From: Lamellibrachia columna
Taxonomy: Eukaryota; Annelida; Polychaeta; Sabellida; Siboglinidae
Length of the DNA: 64,000 nucleotides
Direction of reading: 5' to 3'
Assembly (NCBI GenBank): GCA_963662155.1
Contig: OY759270.1
Span: 51,498,803 to 51,562,802, forward strand
Part shown: piece after piece, positions 37,454-47,440 of the stretch
Layout of the letters: every line of letters starts with the position of its first letter
How positions within the stretch are numbered: the first letter of the stretch is position 1
Position numbers and translations under genes: made by a program
Notes under the pieces: model-generated
Seen by the model: only the letters and a program-made list of their open reading frames with translations
Databases searched by the model: none
Told to the model about the DNA's origin: nothing

Positions 37454-39188
37454 CGATGACGCTGATTCCGATGGCACAGAGACTGAGGACACTGCTGCAC
37501 GTGGTATTGCTCGTGCTAGTGGCATTCGACGTGCTCGTGGCGTTGGACGTGCACGTGGCGTTGGACGTGCTCGTGGCGTTGGACGTGCTGGTGGCTACCA
37601 TCGTCGTGCTGGAAGACGTGGCCACACCAACACAGCTACTTTGGTGTTGGAGCCTGGCTGGCAGAGAACTGCTGATGTTCAGCCACCTGTGGTGCGGCCA
37701 TTCTCCCAAGAGGCAGGACCGAGAAACCCACTGCCACACTCTGCCAGCCCTCTGGAATTTTTCAACCAGATGTTTGGGGTGGACTTTTTTGTGAACTTGG
37801 CTGCTGCAACAAATGCAAATGCAGCTGTGAAACGTCCACCACTGCAACCCACTGTGGATGTGTATGCGACATCCGATCCCCACTGGCATCCAACGTCAGC
37901 TGCTGAGGTGCAGGCATTTGTTGGAATCAACATTGCAATGGGGATGGCTGACCTGCCGGAATATAAGGACTACTGGTCGGAGGAACCCATACTCCATAAT
38001 CCATACATATCCAGTGTGATGTCGCGGCGACGCTATGAAAAACTTTGCCAGTATTTTCACTGCTCGCTGGCAGCTGAGGAAGAGGCGACGGACAAGCTAG
38101 CGAAGGTCCGTCCGCTCATCACTGTGTGTGAAACTAACTTCGCCAACTGCTTCGCGCCAGGTCGTGACCTCTCCGTCGATGAGGCAATGATAAGATTTGA
38201 CGGGAGGCTCGCATGGAAACAATATATGCCGAAGAAGCCCGTCAAGTGGGGGGTGAAGGTGTGGTGCCTGTGCGACTCGCACACAGGCTACTGCCTCGCC
38301 TTCTCCGTCTACACGGGGACATCTACTGATGGAGCAGCCAACCTGGACCTGGGTTACCGCGTAGTGATGAGGCTGATGCGCCACCACCTGCTCAGCTACC
38401 ACCATCTCTACGCGGACAACTACTTCACGTCTGTTCACTTGGCCGTCGACCTGCTGCATGCGGACACTTACCTGTGTGGGACAACGCGTGCGACGAGGCG
38501 GGAGTTTCCAAAGACGCTGACAGGTGTGCGCCTCCGACAGGGCGAGTCGGTCAAGTGGACAAGCGAAGACGGCGTCATGCTGTGCAAGTGGCATGACAAG
38601 CGTGACGTCCATATGATCGCAACAGGGAACTCTGGGGACGACATTGTACGGCCAACACGACGCAAGCGACAACTTGTCAACTTGTCAGTGCCGGTCTGTG
38701 TTGTCGACTATAACAATCATATGGGAGGCGTGGATCGGCTCGACCAGATGCGAGCCTACTACGGTGTTGGGCGTGCTGGCCGGCGTTGGTGGAAGTATAT
38801 CTTCTGGGGACTCCTCAACGTCGGTCTCATCAACGCATACATCCTGTGGACTATCGCCCATCGACCTCTACCTGCCTCTGCACGACAGTTCGGGCTGAAG
38901 AGCTTCAAGCTACACCTCATCCACAACATGTGCGACGAGCACGTGTACCGGGCACAGCGTGTGCAACCAGCCATCGACAACCTTGTGGTCGACCATGTTG
39001 TGGCGGACAATGTAATTGAAGGCCACCCACTCGTGAAGTTTGCTGGACGTAAGCGTGCATGCTACGTATGCTCCCGCGAGAAGGTCAAGACGTCGGCTGG
39101 CCGCTATGTGGAGTCAAGCTTTGGCTGCTCAACCTGCCGTGTATATTTATGCAAGGCTGGAGTATGCTTCAGGAAGTACCATGAGTGA
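37443..39188 (+). CDS. piggyBac-type transposase, lacking its start codon
   Basis: A 580-codon open frame with the whole DDE_Tnp_1_7 transposase. Catalytic residues by position from codon 37446: Asp245 (LSVDEAMI), Asp324 (LYADNYF), Asp430 and Asp433 (GGVDRLDQ). Their spacing (79 and 106) fits the D268/D346/D447/D450 pattern of insect piggyBac. Residues 28-50 are four 7-residue RGVGRA-type repeats (21-bp DNA repeats), basic and RG-rich. The C-terminus has the cysteine-rich DNA-binding domain (CYVC at 539, CSTC at 561, further C569, C574, H579). Coding sequence is markedly GC-richer than the flanks. There is no in-frame ATG before codon 109: the frame opens after a TGA at 37440, and the first codons lie in flanking repeat sequence. 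The ATG at 37438 is out of frame and also in the flank. The protein is thus probably not made in native form, although its core is undamaged. Confidence 0.95.
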   Translation, partial: LLFPDDADSDGTETEDTAARGIARASGIRRARGVGRARGVGRARGVGRAGGYHRRAGRRGHTNTATLVLEPGWQRTADVQPPVVRPFSQEAGPRNPLPHSASPLEFFNQMFGVDFFVNLAAATNANAAVKRPPLQPTVDVYATSDPHWHPTSAAEVQAFVGINIAMGMADLPEYKDYWSEEPILHNPYISSVMSRRRYEKLCQYFHCSLAAEEEATDKLAKVRPLITVCETNFANCFAPGRDLSVDEAMIRFDGRLAWKQYMPKKPVKWGVKVWCLCDSHTGYCLAFSVYTGTSTDGAANLDLGYRVVMRLMRHHLLSYHHLYADNYFTSVHLAVDLLHADTYLCGTTRATRREFPKTLTGVRLRQGESVKWTSEDGVMLCKWHDKRDVHMIATGNSGDDIVRPTRRKRQLVNLSVPVCVVDYNNHMGGVDRLDQMRAYYGVGRAGRRWWKYIFWGLLNVGLINAYILWTIAHRPLPASARQFGLKSFKLHLIHNMCDEHVYRAQRVQPAIDNLVVDHVVADNVIEGHPLVKFAGRKRACYVCSREKVKTSAGRYVESSFGCSTCRVYLCKAGVCFRKYHE

Positions 39189-40288
39189 TCGAACTGTATT
39201 CACACGAGTAGCCAGTGGATATTTGAACTGTAGTGTAGAGTTTAGTTGTGCAAGGCCACAGTTAGATTAGAAACATTCACGAGTGGCCACTGGTTGTTCA
39301 AACTGTAGTGTTTTAGTTTCGAGTTTAGTGATTTTCATAGTTGCAACAGAAAATAAATATTCACACATTTTATATAATTGTTTCTTTATTACTACTTAGT
39401 TAGAGCAGCACTGACATGGAGTATGCTAACTTATCCCACATTTGCTAGTTGTTCATACATGTAGGAAATTATGTATTGCTATACACACTCATATCTGTGC
39501 GGAAGTGTCAAAACTGTGTTATTGTTTTTTTTTCAGTATCTCTAATTCAATCCGTCACAATTTGACATTTCAGGTATCTTTGTGTAGGTATTTCTCTGAT
39601 CTTTATAATAAAACTAAGTTACTGCAGTACAATATTAATAATAAAAAAGTTACACAGCAGTCAATGATTATGTTCGGTGTTGAAATAATGGTCCGGTGGT
39701 GTTTTTTTCTACCACATCTTGTTTGGGCAAAATATTTCTGATACAATGACATATGCTTTACCAATATATAGTTTATTCAATTGCATTTACTATAATATAA
39801 ATTACAGCACTGCAACATGGTGTGCATTGAAGGCAGACGCCATATAGTGATATGGCCCATATTTAATTTCTGCTTCGCAGATTTGTCAAGTATTCTTCCA
39901 TAGTATTCCACTATGAGCAACATATATTTTATATATAATAACAATTTTGGTACTAATATGTAGGTAATTAAATTATCTTTAAAAAAACAACAACTTGTAG
40001 CAGTAAGTAATGAAGCATAGAAAAGTTATGGCATATAATATGACATGTTATAGTGAAATACCGAGATACTGGCGCACCTACTGAGATATGGACAACATTT
40101 TTTATTCATACAAAAACATATCTACACCCAATTTGAAGAGCATTCTATGTTCTTTAAAATAATTATAACTTGCAATAACGCAAATTCAATAATAAAAGAG
40201 CTACGACCCAAAAACGGACACCCCCATTTTTTTTCAGAATCTGACCTAATCTCTGAGGAACCAGGGGCTTTACACAGAAACGCACTGA
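39189..40288 (+). other. piggyBac 3' untranslated and subterminal region
   Basis: About 1.1 kb of AT-rich sequence between the stop codon and the terminal inverted repeat. It holds a canonical AATAAA poly(A) signal at 39352-39357, about 165 bp after the stop. No second gene is seen. Confidence 0.8.
39352..39357 (+). promoter_or_regulatory. Poly(A) signal of the piggyBac transposase
   Basis: AATAAA, the first canonical signal after the stop codon at 39188. Its use is inferred from position only. Confidence 0.5.
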
Positions 40289-40303
40289 GGTCTAAAGGGT
40301 TAA
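40289..40303 (+). repeat. piggyBac 3' terminal repeat and TTAA
   Basis: GGTCTAAAGGG followed by TTAA. On the other strand this is TTAACCCTTTAGACC, the standard look of a piggyBac end. The DNA after TTAA (ACAACTATTG) matches the DNA after TTAA in copy B (ACAACAAGTG, 11096). Confidence 0.9.
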
Positions 40304-41770
40304 ACAACTATTGAATGATTTTGATGAATAATAAAAAAAAATTTCATGAAACCCGTTCTACAAATTGTCATTTTCTTCAAAAAACGATCTCGCCTGAATA
40401 TTTCCTGCTGACTTAACGTTAACATGGAGGGCACTCCACCCAGTTGGTGCTGTATGAGACGCCAAAGGAGACTTTATAACTACTCCTGCTGACTTAACGC
40501 TAACATGGAGGGCACTCCACCCAGTTGGTGCTGTATGAGACACCCAAGGAGACTTTATAACTACTCCTGCTGACTTAACGCTAACATGGAGGGCACTCCA
40601 CCCAGTTGGTGCTGTATGAGACACCCAAGGAGACTTTATAACTACTCTTGCTGACTTAACGCTAACATGGAGGGCACTCCACCCAGTTGGTGCTGTATGA
40701 GACACCCAAGGAGACTTTATAACTACTCTTGCTGACTTAACGCTAACATGGAGGGCACTCCACCCAGTTGGTGCTGTATGAGACACCCAAGGAGACTTTA
40801 TAACTACTCTTGCTGACTTAACGCTAACATGGAGGGCACTCCACCCAGTTGGTGCTGTATGAGACACCCAAGGAGACTTTATAACTACTCCTGCTGACTT
40901 AACGCTAACATGGAGGGCACTTCACCCAGTTGGTGCTGTATGAGACACCCAAGGAGATTTTATAACTACTCCTGCTGACTTAAAGCTAACATGGAGGGCA
41001 CTCCACCCAGTTGGTGCTGTATGAGACACCCAAGGAGACTCTATAACTACTCCTGCTGACTTAACGCTAACATGGAGGGCACTCCACCCAGTTGGTGCTG
41101 TATGAGACACCCAAGGAGACTCTATAACTACTCCTGCTGACTTAACGCTAACATGGAGGGCACTCCACCCAGTTGGTGCTGTATGAGACACCCAAGGAGA
41201 CTCTATAACTACTCCTGCTGACTTAACGCTAACATGGAGGGCACTCCACCCAGTTGGTGTTGTATGAGACACCCAAGGAGACTTTATAACTACTCCTGCT
41301 GACTTAACGCTAACATGGAGGGCATTCCACCCAGTTGGTGCTGTATGAGACACCCAATGAGACTCTATAACTACTCCTGCTGACTTAACGCTAACATGGA
41401 GGGCACTCCACCCAGTTGGTGCTGTATGAGACACCCAAGGAGACTCTATAACTACTCCTGCTGACTTAACGCTAACATGGAGGGCACTCCACCCAGTTGG
41501 TGCTATATGAGACACCCAAGGAGACTCTATAACTACTCTTGCCTAACAAGTTTGCACACGTTGATGTTTTGTGATATTCTTGAAAGTAATCTTTTGAAAA
41601 AAGGAATTCCAAATGTCAAGCTATCAAGAACCGTTGCAATTGTTTTGACGACGGAAATAGACACACAGTTGAGAAATATGCTGTGTAAAAAAATTAAAAT
41701 TATGTAAACAAGAATACTATTGAGGTTGTTGCTATTACACTCTGCGGTTACCATCAAAGTGTTATATACA
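40304..41770 (+). repeat. Modular repeat, copy E, part 3
   Basis: 40304-40403 matches 11096-11200 of copy B (ATGAATAAT, CATGAAACCCG). After the 81-bp array, 41540-41760 matches 3205-3450 of copy A (AAGTTTGCACA, GATATTCTTGAA, GAGAAATATGCTGTGT, GAGGTTGTTGCTATTACACT). The array therefore occupies a fixed place in the repeat. Confidence 0.8.
40404..41540. repeat. 81-bp minisatellite, 14 units
   Basis: Units start with CCTGCTGACTTAACGCTAAC at 40404, 40485, 40566 and so on, period 81, with few substitutions. Because 81 is 27 codons, the minus strand stays open over long stretches (41515-40922 and 40867-40358). A single TGG to TGA change near 40920 separates them. There is no ATG-led start and the peptide unit (SHTAPTGWSALHV...) resembles nothing known, so coding is doubtful. 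Part of the unit (ATGAGACACCCAAGGAGACT) resembles the single-copy sequence at 11396-11430 and 3160-3190. Confidence 0.97.
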
Positions 41771-41989
41771 GCCGACACAAGTATTTGCGAGTTATACGGC
41801 AGGTGATACCAATGTTTAAACTTGTTTAACCTCCATAGCTCCCCAGCGTACTAATCCAACTGTTTACAACTGGAACTGCCTATTGATTATGACCTGCTTA
41901 ACCCCTTTTGTTTTGGTGCGCTGCCGAGCTTGGCTATCCCGAGGATTTTAGCGCAATATAAGTATTTTATATATTATTATTATATTATT

Positions 41990-42200
41990 ATTATGTAGGC
42001 ATGCAACGGTCGGTTTACAATATGTTTCGTAAGTATCTATATTTTCTAAATCTATATATACTTTCAAAGCCATATTGGAGATGGGCTGGCCTAAATATAA
42101 TTATTATATGATGGGTTTGTCCTAGGTTACTAGGTTATATGACATATCAATAGTTACCAGGGAACTCAACGCTGCTGAAAAGCAAAGAAGTTATCACCAG
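41990..42200 (+). repeat. Repeat module F1
   Basis: Matches 46015-46190 through GGTCGGTTTA, ATGTTTCGTAAGTATCT, CAAAGCCATATTGG and CTCAACGCTGCTGAAAAGCA. With the blocks listed at 46010 it shows a second duplicated region in the window. Interval 41770-41990 shows no feature. Confidence 0.75.
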
Positions 42201-42279
42201 AGACGCGATGCTGATACCCAAATTGAAGCGAAACATATCTCAATAAACGGAAGGACTGTTGGATAAAACTGAAAGAGTT

Positions 42280-42710
42280 GGGACTTCTACCATCCTCTTA
42301 TATTTGCCCTCTTTGTCAATCTTTCCCCATTAATTCTCTGTACGTGTCCTGTCCTCAACAGTTGGTGTCTTCTCGTTTCACTGCACACATTCCCCGATCC
42401 CAGTTGTTCCCTGTTACATGTAGCTTCTCCTCCGGTCTCTCTATCAGTGCAAGGGTTTCCAACCCAAATACACACGCTGGTACTATGTCCCACATAATAC
42501 CCACCGTCACCCTCCACGCTGCTGCTCCTGCTTGCTACATCCTTCCTTCTGAACCTCCTTCCTACTTCCTCCATCCTCACACACTGTTCTATAAAGGTAC
42601 ACAAGGATGTCCACATGCTTATTTGTATTTCCATCGACTACTGCATGGAGGTCCACCTCCTGTTCATCTACTCACATTAATACGGTCTTCTCAAGATACA
42701 TTTGGAGGAT
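42280..42710 (-). pseudogene. LINE RT C-terminal remnant (tentative)
   Basis: On the minus strand, frames read YLYRTVCEDGGSRKEVQKEG (about 42600-42540) and, further on, HQLLRTGHVQRINGERLTKR (about 42350-42300). They resemble the paired YLGSxVxEDGG...EV and LRWxGHVxRMxEER boxes at the C-terminus of many LINE polyproteins, with stops between. The alignment is by memory and the fragment is much decayed. Confidence 0.5.
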
Positions 42711-42822
42711 ATGTTTTCTGAAAATTATTCCTGTTCCGAAACCTTTATACTGATCGTCATCAAGTCCTTGCAGAATCGTCGCAGTCCTGCATCATGCAGT
42801 TACTTCCTTTTTTTGTGTCTCC

Positions 42823-43172
42823 GTCAATGTTGTGCTGTTTCGTCAAAGTCCGTCAATGTTGTGTTGTTACGTCAAAGTCCGTCAATGTTGTGCTGTTACG
42901 TCAAAGTCCGTCAATGTTGTGTTGTTACGCCAAAGTCCGTCAATGTTGTGCTGTTACGTCAAAGTCCGTCATTTGTGTGCTGTTACGTCAAAGTCCGTCA
43001 ATGTTATGCTGTTACGTCAAAGTCCGTCAATGTTGTGCTGTTACGTTAAAATCCGTCAATGTTGGGTTATTACGTCAAAGTCCGTCAATGTTAAGATGTT
43101 ACGTCAAAGTCCGTCAATGGTGTGCTGTTACGTCAAAGTCCGTCAATGTTGGTTTGTTACGTCAAAGTCGCG
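42823..43172. repeat. 29-bp minisatellite, about 12 units
   Basis: GTCAATGTTGTG recurs at 42823, 42852, 42881 and onward at 29-bp steps, each followed by CTGTTACGTCAAAGTCC, with single-base variants. The open frames across it are a consequence of the repeat. Confidence 0.97.
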
Positions 43173-43264
43173 GGATAGATAAACGTGTTTGTGCAAGTAG
43201 CACAAGAACAATGAATTCGTCTTCACAAAACTGTCATCACCAAAAAGCTGGAGAGCGCTGATAC

Positions 43265-44125
43265 TGCATAAATCCTCAAGAGCACGTCGAAAGACTGCAT
43301 GTACGACGGCTGTTCTGCATGTAGCACGCCCCTACTACCATCCACCTTCCCGACTGCATATCCAGCGAAACACGGTGCACGTGGTCTAAATGGAAGGTCA
43401 TCAGAGCAGAGCGTGCCACTGGAGGGAGAACGAACACTATTAGTTTTTTTTATACAAGACGTCGTCACTGGGGTAGTCTGTTTTCTGGTCACTAATGCCA
43501 ACAACCTAGTGAAATCGCTGAAGAGACACGTGTTCAATATCTCTCACCAGGCACTGTTCTATACACAACTTCGGCAGTAAGTGGCATCACATGAATGTAC
43601 GATATACGTAGATCTTACGTCTGCAAAATTGAAAAAGAGATCCATTTTTGCACTTTGGAGCGTCGAAAAAGCAGGTTACCCTACACACTGGTGCATCTTC
43701 TACATCGGCCAAGTAGAGGCGACATCGTTCTGTTCAATATCCGACAACTTGCAACATTGCCATGTTCGCGTGTGGGGACACCTGACTCCTCTCATCGATG
43801 ATCTGACGAAGAGCAATCCAATATTGACATGTTGACGTGTTCAGCGACGGTCCAACTGCACAGTACAAGCAGACATGAAATGTAACTACTTGCAAAACAG
43901 TTGGGAACCAGCGGACTCCAACTTAGTACAAACTTCTTTGAAGCAGCCCATGGGAAGGGATCCCCTGGTGTGGTAGGCGTGGCAGTCAAACGAACAGCGG
44001 ACATGCATAGTGGTATAGGTAGTAACATAGGTAGTGATTGCGCGTATTCCAAGTCGATGAACCACATTTTGACTGCTGTTAAAAGTGTGTTATCAATAAA
44101 AAACCACCTTCGGAATGCGTTGTAA
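43265..44125 (+). pseudogene. Decayed gene of an uncharacterised animal family (SDGPT/HGKG type)
   Basis: Three consecutive frames follow the order I recall from an uncharacterised, widespread invertebrate protein family. A cysteine segment (SKDCMYDGCSACS, about 43287-43325) comes first, then HVFNISHQALFYTQLRQ (43528-43578) ending in one stop. Next, in the same frame, are CTIYVDLTSAK and HWCIFYIGQVEATSFCSIS (43590-43760). After a frameshift near 43835 come SDGPTAQYKQ, and then NFFEAAHGKGSPGVVGVAVK (about 43930-43990). Function of the family is unknown to me. The remnant is collinear, about 280 residues, with a stop, frameshifts and apparently no introns, so it may be a retrocopy or transposon cargo. 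Confidence 0.6.
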
Positions 44126-44205
44126 CACATACCATCACCGTGTTTACACACCATACAAGGCCAGTACGCCCTGTTGTGTGCTGTATGCGTAGGCCCCTCA
44201 ACTAT

Positions 44206-44247
44206 GCGCACGCACGCACGCACGGACGCACGCACGCACGCACGCAC
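44206..44247. repeat. (CACG)n microsatellite
   Basis: About ten GCAC/CGCA tetramers with one GGAC variant. The duplicate region near 47280 lacks it. Confidence 0.95.
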
Positions 44248-44358
44248 ACGTTTAAAATCTGTTTTTATTCCCGGTATTAGTTTCGACGAATGAATATCTA
44301 TGCATTTGTAGTTTGCGTGATACTTATATTGGTTGAATGTATGGAGAATGTTTCCTGC

Positions 44359-44407
44359 AAGTTGGTGCTCATCAAGTTGGTGCTCATCAAGTTGGTGCTC
44401 ATCAAGA
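44359..44407. repeat. 15-bp repeat, three units
   Basis: GTTGGTGCTCATCAA three times in a row. The paralogous site near 47390 has one unit. Confidence 0.93.
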
Positions 44408-44519
44408 TGCTGTCACAGAGAAGTAATCGTAACGTACGTGCTGACGTAGATGTGAAGGTGTTTCATATAATGTAGCCTACGTAGCCAATACATAGATGCA
44501 TTACAGTTACAATGACGCT

Positions 44520-44760
44520 GTAGTCATAGGCGAATTAATGGAAAGTTCTAGTCTTGCTGTGCTTCCATTTCACCAGTGATGTCACATCGAAGCTTGTCGA
44601 TAACCACGAGAAAAATATGCAAAATCTGGGAAGACCGATAGGAGAGGGTGTTATTTGGAATTATTAATTAATTGAATATTTAGGTGTCGTGGAAATGGAA
44701 ATATACTGCAAGATGTAAAATAATATGATTTCAAGTAATCATAGTTTTTGTTCCCTTTAA
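44520..44760 (+). mobile_element. Right end of a second TTAA-type element
   Basis: Matches 7480-7715 of the 1.3-kb element through GGCGAATTAATGGAAAG, CACCAGTGATGTCACATC, GGAATTATTAATTAATTGAA and ATATGATTTCAAGTAA, and ends CCCTTTAA like it (TTAA at 44757-44760). No matching left end was found upstream, so it is truncated or its left part has diverged. Confidence 0.7.
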
Positions 44761-45560
<800 letters not shown>

Positions 45561-45821
45561 TTATGAAAGAATTAAAAGAATTATAAATTAAATACTTTTT
45601 ACAATACTCGTTCAACACGTTGGTACCATTATGTCAGTGTGCGTCATAGAGTTTTATAATATTTATGTACTGTTACTAGCACAACGTATCGAACTATTTG
45701 TTGTCGATCGCCATACTTTCACCGCAACATATTAAGCTATCACATATTACATTTGTGTAATGCTGATCAATAATGCACCCTTGGTTTTAAATTGGAGCAC
45801 CAATTCGACGCATAAATGTGT

Positions 45822-45902
45822 TACCGTCTGCCGTGTTATCGTCCGCCTTGTTACTACCAATGTGCTAACACGGCGGACACACTGGTAACACGGCAGACTA
45901 AT
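45822..45902. repeat. Short imperfect inverted repeat
   Basis: GTCTGCCGTGTTATCGTCCG on the left faces the complement of CGGACACACTGGTAACACGGCAGAC on the right, with arms of about 35 bases around a loop near TACCAATGT. It could form a hairpin or be a tiny fold-back element. No target duplication was found. Confidence 0.7.
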
Positions 45903-46009
45903 TAGTGAGTATGCGTTTAATTGTACTGGTACTATCATTACACACACTTAACTTCGTAGCACTTACGCATATTATATTGTGTAGAGGGTGGCGTAGTTCC
46001 TGTGTTGTG

Positions 46010-47440
46010 CAAATTGCTCATCCATGTAAGCACACAAAGGTCGGTTTATAAATTGTTTCGTAAGTATCTGTATTTTCTCCATCTGTAGGTACTTCCAAAG
46101 CCATATTGGCGATGCTCTAGGTTATATGACGTAACGAAAGTTACCACGACACTCAACGCTGCTGAAAAGCAAAGAAGTTTTCGCCAGATCCAAAGATTTT
46201 TTTAACAAACAAAGCGGATGTTTGAAATGAGTGAGAGCCCAACGAAGATTACACAGAAGAGCAGACAAAAAGGGAGAGTTGGGTCAATGGTAAGAAAGTA
46301 CCGACTCAAATCTTGAAGGCAACTTAAACTTGGCTTCTCCGCTAAACGTGTGCACTAGAAAACGACGGGACCGGTAGATGGCGCTGCCAGAAAGCACTAC
46401 TAATCACGAGGCGCAAGGTATGCACACAACTTAAGACAGTTCTATTTTCGACGACAACAGCCGTAATACCAATGGAAAGAAGCGAGAGGGGAGGCTTCTA
46501 CGTGACACGATGATGAACCTGCATCTCAATGTCTTCTTCCCCTAGGTCCCTTATGGGGACTACACCACTAATTTTTTTCCGCCCTCTCCATGATCTGACG
46601 AAGAGCAATCCCATATTGACATGTTAACGTATTCAGCGACGGTCCAACTGCACTGTACGAGCAGAAATGAAACTTGCCTGATTATTAAACAGCCCGGAAC
46701 CAGCGAACAGTTTTGAACATAGAACTTCTTCGAAGCAGCACTAGGGAATTGACCCCCTGTGTGATAGGCGTGGCAGTCAAACGAATGGCGGAGAGGAACA
46801 GTGGTATAGGTAATATTACAGGTAGCAACATAGGTAGTGATTGTTTCAATTCCAAGTTTATATCCCACATATTGAGTATCACTGACACCAAAGTGAAACT
46901 TCTTCTGATATTGCCAGTTCGTATTTATGATCTGAGTAGAGTTCTCGAATATGCCAATGCTGAAGAACACTGATTCCACAGAAATCCCCAGGAGCACGTC
47001 ATGCAATGTCACGTCGAAAGACTGCACGTACGGCGACTGTTCTCCGTGTAGCATGCCTCAACTCCCCACCACCGACCCGACTGATGGCGGCCTGTCTAGC
47101 GAGACTCTGTGCACGTGGTTCCAACGGAAGACCATCAAGGAAGAGCGTTACTGTTACACGTTTGGTGTCAATTTAAAACACATTCGGAATAAGTTGCAAC
47201 ACAAACCATCACCTTGTACACACGCCATACAAGATCAGTAAGCTCTGTTGTGTGCAGTATACGCAGCCCCCTCAACTATGTTTAAATTCAGCTTTGATTC
47301 CGTGTATTAGTTTCGGCGAATGAATATTTATGCAGTTGTAGTTTGCGTGATGCTTATATTGGTTGATTGTGTGGGAAAATATTCCTGCCAGTTGGTGCTC
47401 ATCAAGCTGCTGTCATAGAGAAATGTGTGTTATGTATGTG
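46010..47440 (+). repeat. Repeat module F2 with rearranged gene fragments
   Basis: 46015-46190 matches F1 at 41995-42190. 46590-46880 matches 43790-44090. 46970-47160 matches 43265-43440. 47190-47290 matches 44095-44200. 47295-47430 matches 44265-44430. The order of the two gene blocks is exchanged relative to F1. Confidence 0.75.
46590..47200 (+). pseudogene. Second, rearranged fragment of the SDGPT/HGKG family
   Basis: The SDGPT box (FSDGPTALYEQK, about 46632-46668) and a strongly decayed counterpart of the FFEA/HGKG box ending GVAVKRMAERNSGIG (about 46770-46820) come first. The cysteine segment SKDCTYGDCSPCS (about 47010-47050) comes after, whereas in an intact member and at 43265 it comes before. 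The middle part is missing. It is non-functional. Confidence 0.55.

Larger units (their letters stand above)
37454..40299 (+). mobile_element. piggyBac copy with 5' end deleted
   Basis: The 3' end is well formed: terminal GGTCTAAAGGG at 40289-40299 followed by TTAA at 40300-40303, the target site. At the 5' side there is no TTAA and no matching CCCTTTAGACC. Host repeat sequence runs to 37453 and the coding frame begins at once. The empty paralogue at 11078-11100 reads GTTTCCATTTAAACAACAAG, so the element entered at TTAA and later lost its 5' terminus together with about 4 bp of target. It cannot move by itself with one end. Confidence 0.9.

Noticed and set aside
37456..37794. 112-codon ATG-started frame overlapping the piggyBac N-terminus
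   Set aside because: Out of frame with the transposase; its Leu/Val-rich text is the RG-repeat read in another frame.
38057..38672. Minus-strand frames of 75-191 codons opposite the piggyBac gene
   Set aside because: Shadows of a GC-rich coding strand; no family resemblance.
40358..41515. A repetitive protein gene in the 81-bp array
   Set aside because: The open frame follows from the 81-bp period, has no ATG-led start and is broken by a stop.
42278..42721. 147-codon plus-strand frame
   Set aside because: Opposite to the LINE-like minus strand; no recognisable motifs.
43792..44247. 151-codon minus-strand frame, and a similar one at 46560-47054
   Set aside because: Antisense to the SDGPT/HGKG pseudogenes and including the (CACG)n tract; the plus strand explains the conservation.
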